A DNA stretch of 13,932 bases from Baffinella frigidus (Eukaryota; Cryptophyceae; Cryptomonadales; Baffinellaceae): positions 829,194 to 843,125 of the forward strand of contig MU646332.1 in the NCBI GenBank assembly GCA_026770585.1, given 5' to 3'. The position numbers were made by a program, and so were the translations under genes. Positions 7,563 to 13,932 of this stretch are shown here, one piece after another; the first letter of the stretch is position 1, and every line of letters begins with the position of its first letter. The notes under the pieces are model-generated. The model worked only from the letters and a program-made list of their open reading frames with translations. It did not search any database and had not been told where the DNA came from.

Positions 7563-10500
7563 GTGCCCCCCCCTGCACATCCGGAACGCGTGCATCCCCT
7601 GCTTGCCCCGTGCTTGCGACGCCCGTTGAGTCGCCGACGAGCAACCCGATCGCTGCTTTGTTTCTTCACGCTGACTGGGCGCTTGGCAGGTGTGGGTGGG
7701 TGGGGGGGGGGAGATTCCAGACAAGTTCCACGATTTTATGGACACCTGGCTCAACACGTCAGTCACCACCCGCCATTCCATCTGCCCCCACTTTCTAGCA
7801 GAGCACTTTCTAGCAGAGCAAAAAATCAGGTTTCTCATGTCCGACTTCAGCACAGCTTTCACAAGTCGCATTGCAAAATTGCAAAATGAGTTTCGTCATC
7901 GCAGCACACCGCCAGAGATAGTTTCCTTCCACCTCACCGCCCGCTCACCTCTCTGACAGACATCTTTTTTTTTGGAAACGATGGAGAGTGTTTGAAGAAT
8001 CTCTGGCGTGGCGCAGCACCAGGTAGGGGGGGTAGGGTGTAGTGTCCAGGGATATGGGGTGCAGGGCGCATTGTGCAGGGTGTGGAGCGTAGGGTTCATT
8101 GTCCAGAGGCGTCGGGTGTCTTTTCGAGGGCCTCAACCCTCAACCCTCTACCCTCAACCCTCAACCCCAAATTCTAAACCCAAACCCTAAACCCCAACCC
8201 CCAAACCCTAAACCCTAAACCCTAAACCCTAAACCCCAAACCAGGCACCCGGAATGGCAGTTCATCGTGTGGACGGACGAGAAGATAAACTGGCCGCTGA
8301 GAAATCAGGCCCTGATGCACCAGGCGGACACCTACGCAGGTTTCATCCGGGAACAAGTTTTTTTTCTTCAAAAATCTGCACGACATTTACCACACAAATG
8401 CTCCGGGACGCGACTATTTGTGCAGTAATTTTCGTTGTGCGCCAACTTGAAAAAAAGAAGACCACCTGTCCGCTGAGAAACAGGCCCTGGTGCACCAGGC
8501 TGACTGCTCTCGGTTTTGATTTCTGCTCTCGGTTTTGATTTTTTTTCAAGAAAAACTTTGATTCCTTTCAAGAGGATGTTTTTTTTTATTCCTCTCGATG
8601 GGGGTTTCATCCAGAAGAAAACCGTTTGATTTCTCTCAATAGGGGGTTCAACCTGCAGGGTTAGACTCCTTTCAAGAAAAACGTTGGTTCCTTTCAACAG
8701 GTGTTTCATCCGAGAGCTGCAACCGCGTTGCCGGTCTCCGCGGAGGACCCCTAGCTCGGTCTCACTGACACTGGGCTCGCCGTCACATAAGTTTGATTGG
8801 CCTTTTGTACTGGAGTTTCTGCACGCAATGTGTTTTATGGCGAGCCCAGTTTTACTCAGGCAGAGCTAGAAAACCCTTCTTGGAAAGAATCAAAGCCACG
8901 TCTGGCAGTAGATTTCTATGTGAGGAATCAAAGTTTTGTTAGAAGTTTTTCTTTCAAAGGAATCAATGTTTTTGTTGAAAGGAATCAAAGTCTTCCAGGT
9001 CTCGATGTGGGGCGTGGCGTTTCCTCCCGCTCTCTGGATGAATCCACAAGGATTTGTTTTTTGTACCTAGTTCGACTCCTACCAATAGACTTTGGAGATG
9101 CATCCACCACGACTCCGGGTGCACCCGGCCTCCCTACACTCTACACCCTAAACCAATCCCTAACTCCTAGCCCCTAACCCCTAAACCCTAAACCAATCCC
9201 TAGACCCCAAACCCTAACCCATAAACCCTAAACCAACCCCTAACCCCTAACCCCTAACCCCTAAACCCTAAACCCTAAACCCTAAACCAATCCCTAACCC
9301 CCAACCCCTAACCCCTAAACCCTAAACCAACCCCTAAACCCCAAACCTAAACCACTCTCCAATCCCTCAATCCGAAGCGCAACCTCGTGCACCAATCCCT
9401 AACCCCGAAACCCTAAACCAGAGCTGTCGGACCTGGTTCGGCTGGAGGTGGTCGAACGCTTCGGAGGCGTGTATATCGACACCGACTTCGAGGCGTTGCA
9501 GGTCCGGCTTTCACCCTCTGAGCGAGGACCACTTAAGAGTGGACCACTTGCGAGGTCCACTTAGTGGCCATGGCTACTTATGACCGGCTTGCCTGGGACA
9601 CGCCCCATGTAGGAGTAGTCTGTGTGACTTTACACAGGCCACGTTTCCTGTCGGGCCAGCCCGACTTGCCCCTCTGAGAGGTCCACTTAGTGACCACCTG
9701 CGATGTCCACTTAGTGGTCATAAGTAGCCACGTCTTGCCCCTCGTCCAAGACGCCTTGCTCCGGGGCGGGCCCGTCCTAGACTCCCTGCGCGGACCATCA
9801 ACCCTCACTTCACCGTCTGACCAAATCGACGATCTTTTGGAGCCATTTCTCCCTTGCAGACCCCCCAGATCGGGGGGTCTGCAAAAACAATATAAGGCTA
9901 AAAGTGCCGTTCTCCCACAAATGGGAGTTTTAAATCGCTTTGCACAAAAGGTCGAAAATCGTCGATTTGGTCCGCCCGTGAGGGTTGGTGGGAGGCACCG
10001 CTGTTTTTCTTGAGGAAGCTCCAAACGAGAGATATACAGCGTCATGTTTGGTACATAGAATTCCAGGGTTGAGGTTTTGGGGTTGAATCCCTAAACCCTA
10101 AACCCTAAACCGCAAACCCTACACCCTACACCATAAACCCTAAACTCCAAACCTTAAAACCTTAAAACCATAAACCCTAAACCACGAACAAGATGCCCTA
10201 CGTTGCTCGCACGGTGGCTCTGGGCGCATGGGGATAAGCTCTTCACCACCCTCTTGATTTTGTTGAACTGTGGTGGCGGTGTGAGGTTTCAGGATTTAGA
10301 GTTGTCGAACTGGGTTAGGGTTCAGGTTTTAGGGTCCAGGGTTCAGAGTTCAGAGTTCAGGGTTCAGGGTTCAGAGTTCAGGGTTCAGGGTTCAGGGTTC
10401 AGGGTTTAGGGGGTGGGTTCGCGTCCTCAAGTGTTGTACGTTCTCGAATAACCCAGTGTACCCCGTTTCTGAGACCTACGTAGGCCCGCACTCGCATGTT

Positions 10501-10672
10501 GTCCATGTTCTCGAGTGAACCAGTTCATCCCATGTTCCCCCTAAACCCTGGACCCTAAAAAGCCCGTACTCGTCATTAGGCCATGTTCTCGCGCGCCCCT
10601 GTGCGTTCCATGTTCTCAAGTATCCAAGACGCAGGCGATCGACGATCTCGTGGCGCCCTACGAGTTCTTCGC

Positions 10673-10732
<60 letters not shown>

Positions 10733-12134
10733 ATCCTCGACCCTACTGCCTCCTCATGCTGAAGAGACTTCGATGCAGGCAATCGACGAGCTCGTGGCGC
10801 CCTACGAGTTCTTCGTCGGCGTGGAAAAAGACCTCGCCACCGTCGTTTCCGGCAGGTCCAAACCGAGTCGTGTTCTCAAATAACCTTTATCTCAGTAGTC
10901 GCCCATCTAAACGATTTCAGCAACAAAACGAATGGGATTTAAGCCGTAACTATGCAGTATGGCTCTAATGCGGCCCTGGATCTGAGATACAGTTTAGGAC
11001 CTCGACACCGTCGTTTCCGGCAGGTTCGACACCGCCCCCTGAGCATTACCCTCCGAGCCGAAATGTTTTGCTAAATGCAACCCTCGTGGAAACTTGTCAC
11101 CTTCTGACGAAAAGTCGCACATAGGCAACGTCGTTAGACAAAACGTTTTCATGGGGGTTCATTTGAGACCCAAATAAGTAGACAAGCGGAGTCTCTTTGC
11201 TAGAGGAACAGACCAGGGTTTCCTCCCGACATATTACGTGATCAAGTTGGTCCCTGAGGCGGGCCTGTCCACCTCTAGAAGACACACATCACGATTTTCT
11301 CTCTGCGCCTTGCTAAATCCCCGTTTTGCATAATTCACTGCCAGCCGATTTCTTCCTCTTGTCCACTTATTTGGGTCTGGGTTGAGGGTCAAGGGGTTTG
11401 GGGTTTGAGGTTTAGGGTTTAGGGTTCAGGGGTTAGGCTTTGGGGTTGAGGGTTTAGGATTTGGGGTTCGGCTTTTAGGTTTTGTGGTTTGTGGTTTATG
11501 GTTTATGGTTTTGGGTTTCGCCCCCCTAGGATTTGCCACACATCCACCTCTACGTACAGTATCCACACGCGCCCAACCTGTGGCACCACTCGTTTGGCTG
11601 GATTCCGCTCTGCAACACCCGGCGATTTTATGGATACCCCATAAACTGCATCAAAGAGCGCAACTTCAAGGAACTTGGTTCCAAAGTTTAAAGACGCGCA
11701 ACTCCGAGTACCCCAGAGCATGCGCAACGTCTGAACGTGGGCGGCCTCCGCAGGGACGGGGAGGACACAGAGGCGTGGGTGTGTCCCTCGATCTTCGGCG
11801 CAGCGCCGCACAACCCCGTGGTCCGCGCACTCATCGACGGTCTCCCACACCAGGTCTGCGAAGGCGCCCCCCCCCCTAGATCCGCACGCTCTCCCTTGGG
11901 GGCGTTCCCCGTCAGCGCGGGATTCGTTGGGGGTGGCGTGATTTTGTATCAGGGGGCGTGATTGTTTTTGGTGTACCTCGATCTTCGGGGCAGCGCCGCA
12001 CAACCCCGTTGTCCGCGCGCTTATCGACGGCCTCCCGCACCAGGTCCGCCCCCTCTGTGAGAAAGACAATCCTCAACCCTCAACCCTCAACCCTTAATCA
12101 TCAACCCTCAACCCTCAACCCTCAACCCTTAATC

Positions 12135-12166
<32 letters not shown>

Positions 12167-13932
12167 GCCCTCAACCCTAAACCCTCCACCCTCCACCCTT
12201 AATCATCAACCCTAAACCCTCAGCCCTGAACCCTCAGCCCTCAACCCTAAACCCTTTCGGGTCTTTCTAGGGTTTAGGGTTTAGGGTTGCCTCCTTTGGG
12301 GACACCGTACCGTGTAGGATGACCGAAATGACTTGACACACGGGACTGTGTCCCCAGACCTCTCCCACTGTGTCCTGTGGGGACACAGTCCCGTGCAGGT
12401 CCCATACCAGGTTCGCCCCCTTCCTGGGGAATACGTGGTGGCCATGTTGGCTTCGATCCGCAATAAATGAATCGAACCAAACATTCCTGGTACAAACCGG
12501 ACGCGCCTGGTACAAATCGGACTTACAATCTACTTTTACCCGTAGTATTCTCAGGCCGGTCTTGGATGGCCAGCACGTAAACGCACGTTCCTGTCCCTCG
12601 ACCCGCACGCTCTCCCTTGGGACGCGGGGGTCTATACCGGCCCTCTTGGTTGAGATCCGATGAATCGCGTGGGCGTTTGTTCACTCTGCCCTCGCTTTGG
12701 GCCCCGTCTTGTGGTTGGAGTCAAAGTCTATGTCGGCCCTCGTGGTTGTAACCCGATGAGTCGCGTGGGCTCACTCTGACCTCGCCACCCAAGCACCCTC
12801 TAGCTCTGCATGAGTAAAACAGGGCTCGCCCTCAACGCATTTTAGACGCCCCTTTGTACTTGATTTTCCTGAGTAGAACTGGGCTCGCCCTATTTTAGAT
12901 GCCCCCCCCCCCTTGTATTTTCTGCTGTGAATTTGTTTTCTGGCGAGCTCGATTTTACCCAGGCAGAGCTAGACCCTGCGTCGCAATCCGCCTCTGGGCG
13001 GGTCGAGAGCGCTGGGCGATCTTCGCCCCTGCGGCGCCCATCCTTGCTAGGACCTCACTCCCTAAAACCTAAACTCTGAACTCCTTACACCTTTAGCCCC
13101 TGCGGCGCACATCGTTGCTACGACTCGCCGCACCCTCCAATCCCGAAACCCAAAACTCCTTACACCCTCAGCCATTGCGTCGCCTATCTTTGCCACGACT
13201 CGCCTCACCTCCTAAACCCCAAACCCTGAACCCTGAACCCTGAACTCTGAACCCTGAACCCTGGACCCTAACCCCTAAACCCTCAACCCTCAACCCTCAA
13301 CCCTGAATCCTGCACCCCAAACCCTGAATTGCAGGTTACTGAGAACCTAGGGAAGAATCCCAACCACAAGACGGGGCCGTACTGCTGGTCAAACATCTAC
13401 CAGTAAAGTTGATTCTCACTGGGAAACATGCCGAAAGTGTTGGGAATTGGAGCCCTTTCCTGACGAAATTTTCGATCCTTGCTCTCGCATCGCCCATCCT
13501 CATCATTTTCAATGTTGACAGGCTGAAACGCCCTTCACAAATACATCATAATATGTGCTACGACTCACCTCACTCCCTAAATCCCAGACGGGGGGGGAGG
13601 CGAGGTTAAGTAAGTTGACACACACGACCGCGGTATGGAGCCAGGGGGAGAGGGTGAACGAGACGTGACCGTGACCCTGCACCCTGAACCGACAGGTTGC
13701 TGAGAACCTAGGGAAGAATCCCAACCACAAGACGGGGCCGTACTACTGGTCAAACATCTACGAGTTCTCACTGGGGAACACGCCAAAAGTGTTGGGAATT
13801 GGAGCCCTTTGCAGGTGGAATTTAGGAATCTGTACCTGGATAATGTACGTTGACACTTTCAGCGCGAACGAGTGTGTATGTAATCCCCATTTGTGACCTG
13901 GCGTGGCCTGGACTGCAGGTTGCTGAGAACCT
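6984..13932 (+). CDS. Secreted or membrane-anchored DXD glycosyltransferase (GT32-like), multi-exon, 3' end outside window
   Basis: Proposed join: 6984-7562, 7690-7757, 8245-8339, 9422-9501, 10779-10855, 11754-11853, then an exon 7 copy (13335 or 13696). The first six exons total 999 nt, or 333 codons, with every junction in phase and every intron GT-AG. Residues 8-24 are a hydrophobic signal or anchor segment. Residues 30-118 look like an Ig/FN3-type beta-sandwich ending in PFTV. The catalytic part begins at HIPRILHW (186-193) and continues through HPEWQFIVWTD (217-227), RFGGVYIDTDFEAL (260-273), YEFFVGVE (283-290) and SIFGAAPHNPVVRALIDGLP (312-331). This order is typical of the Gly_transf_sug family (OCH1-like, GT32), which transfers a sugar from a nucleotide donor; D267-T-D269 is the metal/nucleotide-sugar motif. 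From the family I infer a Golgi or secretory location. Acceptor and sugar are unknown. The C-terminus is beyond the window. The introns are full of heptamer repeats, small transposons and exon fragments. Confidence 0.85.
7690..7757 (+). CDS. Glycosyltransferase exon 2
   Basis: 68 nt, residues 194-216. The acceptor is ttggcag at 7683-7689. It joins exon 1 as HIPRILHW-VWVGGGGEIPDKF, matching the family's IPxxxHxxWxG entry motif. The run of Gly codons comes from a poly-G tract at 7699-7710, where length errors would shift the frame. The donor GTCAGT starts at 7758 and leaves phase 2; the split Thr codon is completed by the first base of exon 3. Intron 1 is 127 nt. Confidence 0.8.
8000..8130 (+). 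repeat. GGG-rich degenerate repeat in intron 2
   Basis: Repeated GTAGGG/GCAGGG/TCCAGGG words, loosely related to the heptamer family on the G strand, which switch to the C strand at about 8135. Confidence 0.5.
8134..8243 (-). repeat. Telomere-like array (CCCTCAA/CCCTAAA) up to the exon 3 acceptor
   Basis: C-strand heptamers run directly into aaaccag|, the exon 3 acceptor, so the array forms the 3' end of intron 2. Confidence 0.9.
8245..8339 (+). CDS. Glycosyltransferase exon 3
   Basis: 95 nt, residues 216-248. The acceptor is aaaccag, directly after a CCCTAAA/CCCCAAA array. It encodes HPEWQFIVWTDEK (217-229) and NQALMHQADTYA (236-247), the N-PxW/Y-xxxxWxD block that precedes the DXD region in GT32-like enzymes. 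The donor cgcag|gtttca at 8340 leaves phase 1, which exon 4 completes as Glu248. A damaged copy of its middle part lies at 8468-8502. Confidence 0.85.
8468..8502 (+). pseudogene. Fragment of exon 3 in intron 3
   Basis: CCGCTGAGAAACAGGCCCTG, then GTGCACCAGGCTGAC, matches 8303-8333 with a few substitutions, then diverges before the exon 3 donor. Confidence 0.75.
8540..9000. repeat. TTTCAAG/TTTCATCC repeats, inverted around a family 2 element
   Basis: GATTCCTTTCAAGAAAAAC-type units recur on the left (8550-8700). Their reverse complements (GAAAGGAATCAAAG) recur on the right (8876-8990). TTTCATCC recurs at 8341, 8606 and 8703. Together they form an imperfect long inverted repeat centred on the element at 8751. 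Confidence 0.55.
8751..8869 (+). mobile_element. Family 2 inverted-repeat element, copy 1
   Basis: The left end is CTAGCTCGGTCTCACTGACA, then CTGGGCTCGCC. The right end, in reverse complement, is CTAGCTCTGCCTGAGTAAAA, then CTGGGCTCGCC. 119 bp, no coding capacity. The second copy is at 12800-12972. Confidence 0.75.
9138..9421 (-). repeat. Telomere-like array (CCCTAAAC) up to the exon 4 acceptor
   Basis: C-strand array with a mixed unit (CCCTAAACCAATCCCTAACCCC) ending in ccctaaaccag|, the exon 4 acceptor. Confidence 0.9.
9422..9501 (+). CDS. Glycosyltransferase exon 4 with the DXD motif
   Basis: 80 nt, residues 248-274. The acceptor is taaaccag, the last repeat of a CCCTAAAC array. It encodes ELSDLVRLEVVERFGG then VYIDTDFEALQ. 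D267 and D269 form the DXD motif that binds the divalent cation and nucleotide sugar in this superfamily. The SD-xxRxExxxxxGGVYxDTD pattern is the family signature and the strongest single piece of evidence in the window. The donor is CAG|GTCCGG at 9502, phase 0. I see no second copy of this exon. Confidence 0.88.
9523..9735. repeat. Small composite direct and inverted repeat in intron 4
   Basis: CCACTTGCGAGGTCCACTTAGTGG (9545-9568) recurs as CCACCTGCGATGTCCACTTAGTGG (9694-9717). GGCTACTTATGACC (9572-9585) is perfectly inverted at 9716-9729. Possibly another nonautonomous element. Confidence 0.55.
9856..9882. repeat. Perfect 11-bp-arm hairpin
   Basis: GCAGACCCCCC, loop agatc, GGGGGGTCTGC. 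It lies right after an ATCGACGATCTTTTGGAGCC tract that weakly resembles the start of exon 5. Confidence 0.7.
10058..10190 (-). repeat. Telomere-like array in intron 4
   Basis: A short G-strand piece (10060-10085) is followed by C-strand CCCTAAAC and variants (CCGCAAA, CCCTACA, CCATAAA). Confidence 0.85.
10305..10412 (+). repeat. TTCAGGG/TTCAGAG array in intron 4
   Basis: G-strand heptamers, mostly TTCAGGG and TTCAGAG. Confidence 0.9.
10427..10635 (+). repeat. Degenerate CATGTTCTC repeats
   Basis: TACGTTCTCGAATAACCCAG, CATGTTCTCGAGTGAACCAG, CATGTTCTCGCGCG and CATGTTCTCAAGTATCCAAG, with CCCGCACTCG/CCCGTACTCG between them. Another echo (GTGTTCTCAAATAACC) follows the exon 5 donor at 10869. Confidence 0.55.
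10635..10670 (+). pseudogene. Acceptor-side copy of exon 5
   Basis: Preceded by acgcag. It reads AIDDLVAPYEFF, matching the first 12 codons of exon 5 with a Glu/Asp change. The rest is replaced by a CCCTCAA array with no donor. Confidence 0.85.
10671..10746 (-). repeat. Nearly perfect CCCTCAA array
   Basis: About nine consecutive CCTCAAC units starting at the exact point where the exon 5 copy is broken. Confidence 0.95.
10779..10855 (+). CDS. Glycosyltransferase exon 5
   Basis: 77 nt, residues 275-300. The acceptor is gatgcag. It encodes AIDELVAPYEFFVGVEKD then LATVVSG. This follows EALQ of exon 4 directly, giving the family's DTDxExLxxxDxLL..xxFxGxE progression. The donor GGCAG|GTCC at 10856 leaves phase 2; exon 6 supplies the last base of Arg300. 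An acceptor-side copy lies at 10635-10670 and a donor-side copy at 10998-11023. Confidence 0.85.
10998..11023 (+). pseudogene. Donor-side copy of exon 5
   Basis: 26 bp identical to the end of exon 5 (10830-10855) but for one base, and followed by GT. Confidence 0.85.
11024..11378. other. Intron 5 unique sequence
   Basis: About 350 bp with no repeat or gene that I recognise. A minus frame of 62 codons (11097-11285) looks like chance. Confidence 0.4.
11379..11512 (+). repeat. Telomere-like array in intron 5
   Basis: Degenerate G-strand heptamers (GGGTTGAGGG, GGTTTAGGGTTTAGGG, TTTATGG). Confidence 0.85.
11754..11853 (+). CDS. Glycosyltransferase exon 6
   Basis: 100 nt, residues 300-333. The acceptor ctccgcag was chosen because it alone among nearby AGs keeps the frame. 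It gives RDGEDTEAWVCP, then SIFGAAPHNPVVRALIDGLP, HQ. The N/S-x-x-F/I-G-A-x-P-x-H/N-P block is the conserved segment after the DXD in this family. The donor CAG|GTCTGC at 11854 is phase 0. A 3' copy of the exon lies at 11987-12041. The minus strand over this region is also open by chance for 188 codons. Confidence 0.82.
11987..12041 (+). pseudogene. Donor-side copy of exon 6
   Basis: IFGAAPHNPVVRALIDGLPH and Q are kept at the amino-acid level; differences from exon 6 are synonymous. It lacks the acceptor and the first 13 codons, and is followed by CAG|GTCCGC. A still smaller donor piece (CCATACCAGGTTCGCCCCC) lies at 12402-12420. Confidence 0.85.
12070..12290. repeat. CCCTCAA array with a strand switch to TTTAGGG
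   Basis: C-strand heptamers (12070-12254) meet G-strand TTTAGGG (12269-12287) across CTTTCGGGTCTTTCT. Confidence 0.92.
12298..12400. repeat. Foldback with perfect 18-bp arms
   Basis: CACGGGACTGTGTCCCCA (12339-12356) pairs with 12378-12395 around a 21-base loop. A third, weaker copy of the right arm (GGGGACACCGTACCGTG) lies at 12298-12314. Confidence 0.8.
12629..12782 (-). repeat. Tandem antisense fragments of exon 7
   Basis: CAACCACAAGACGGGGCC of exon 7 occurs in reverse complement exactly (19 bp) at 12700-12718 and in degenerate form at 12631-12658 and 12727-12754. The outer two sit in a direct repeat of about 97 bp with CCGATGAATCGCGTGGGC. Confidence 0.65.
12800..12972 (+). mobile_element. 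Family 2 inverted-repeat element, copy 2
   Basis: The ends are CTAGCTCTGCATGAGTAAAA, then CAGGGCTCGCC, and the inverted CTAGCTCTGCCTGGGTAAAA. The inner end sequence is duplicated (12868-12905), making this copy longer than copy 1. Confidence 0.75.
13024..13210 (+). repeat. Three-copy tandem repeat, unit about 70 bp
   Basis: Units begin GCCCCTGCGGCGC, then CATCCTTGCTA, GACCTCACTCCCTAAA (about 13026, 13096, 13164). A partial fourth is split between 13485 and 13575. Confidence 0.7.
13211..13330 (-). repeat. CCCTGAA/CCCTCAA array before the exon 7 acceptor
   Basis: C-strand heptamers end in ccctgaattgcag|, the acceptor of exon 7 copy 1. Copy 2 is also preceded by a short CCCTGCACCCTGAACC piece. 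Confidence 0.9.
13335..13406 (+). CDS. Glycosyltransferase exon 7, copy 1 (ends in TAA)
   Basis: The acceptor is gaattgcag, after a CCCTGAA array. Phase 0 matches exon 6. It reads VTENLGKNPNHKTGPYCW then SNIYQ and TAA at 13404. The N-H-K-T-G-P segment fits the family's xTGP motif near the C-terminal side of the catalytic domain. Compared with copy 2, about 9-11 bases are inserted after ATCTAC, and this creates the stop; sequence homologous to copy 2 continues to about 13460. It is either an alternative last exon or a broken duplicate. Confidence 0.5.
   Translation, partial: VTENLGKNPNHKTGPYCWSNIYQ
13696..13814 (+). CDS. Glycosyltransferase exon 7, copy 2 (intact)
   Basis: 119 nt. The acceptor is ccgacag and the donor tgcag|gtggaa. 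It starts in phase 0 and ends in phase 2. It reads VAENLGKNPNHKTGPYYW, SNIYEFSLGNTPK, VLGIGALC. It lacks the insertion seen in copy 1 and has a usable donor, so it is the better candidate for the functional exon. It differs from copy 1 in the shared part by Thr/Ala and Cys/Tyr. Confidence 0.6.
13919..13932 (+). CDS. Glycosyltransferase exon 7, copy 3 (cut by window edge)
   Basis: The acceptor gactgcag is followed by the first 14 bases of exon 7, identical to copy 2. The spacing from copy 2 is 223 bp. Whether it is intact cannot be seen here. Confidence 0.5.

Noticed and set aside
6996-7871. 291-codon minus-strand open frame
   Set aside because: Antisense shadow of GC-rich exon 1, rich in Arg and Cys, with no domain. 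The plus strand gives a start context, hydrophobic leader and family motifs.
7563-7889. Reading exon 1 straight on to 7889
   Set aside because: The sequence after HW becomes low-complexity and loses the glycosyltransferase motif; splicing to 7690 restores it in phase.
11503-12069. 188-codon minus-strand open frame
   Set aside because: Lies antisense to exon 6 and its copy, where the plus strand shows conserved family sequence with synonymous differences.
1-13932. tRNA or rRNA genes
   Set aside because: I saw no cloverleaf with TPsiC-like GGTTCGAATCC and no rRNA-like conserved blocks on either strand.

Overview
This window is nuclear DNA of a eukaryote, most likely an alga or another protist. 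Genes are cut by GT-AG introns. No bacterial-type operon or ribosome binding site is visible. Plant-type telomere-like heptamers (TTTAGGG and the variants TTCAGGG and TTGAGGG) are scattered through the whole window. Their plant-like sequence and the inverted-repeat transposon content fit many algal lineages; I cannot name the organism.

Layout. Positions 1-900 hold a putative 43-codon exon (350-478) surrounded by broken copies of itself. Positions 900-2620 are a transposon graveyard: four copies of a TA-flanked inverted-repeat element (family 1) and a 300-bp foldback element. Positions 2640-4450 are a degenerate interstitial telomere-like array with a 690-700 bp higher-order duplication and an AT-rich island. 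Positions 4450-5240 are unexplained unique sequence. Positions 5245-5975 hold three more family 1 elements, two of them decayed. Positions 6200-6869 carry a small minus-strand gene whose N-terminus is rich in Pro and Tyr. It is divergent from the main gene across only 114 bp.

The main gene starts at 6984 and runs off the right edge. Six exons can be joined with matching phases into a continuous 333-codon frame (6984-7562, 7690-7757, 8245-8339, 9422-9501, 10779-10855, 11754-11853). A seventh exon is present in two copies (13335 and 13696), with the start of a third at 13919. The product looks secreted or type II membrane-anchored. It has an Ig-like beta-sandwich stretch followed by a glycosyltransferase domain of the DXD sugar-binding type (GT32-like, Gly_transf_sug), with Y-I-D-T-D at residues 265-269.

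The most unusual feature is how this locus is built. Several exons are accompanied by partial copies of themselves. Most upstream copies keep the acceptor and the 5' part of the exon; most downstream copies keep the 3' part, often with the donor. The copies are separated by heptamer arrays, and several acceptors (exons 3, 4 and 7 and the upstream exon) sit directly after CCCTAAA/CCCTCAA/CCCTGAA tracts. Antisense fragments of exon 7 also occur in intron 6. The window therefore looks like a record of exon duplication and intron growth by telomere-like repeats and small transposons.
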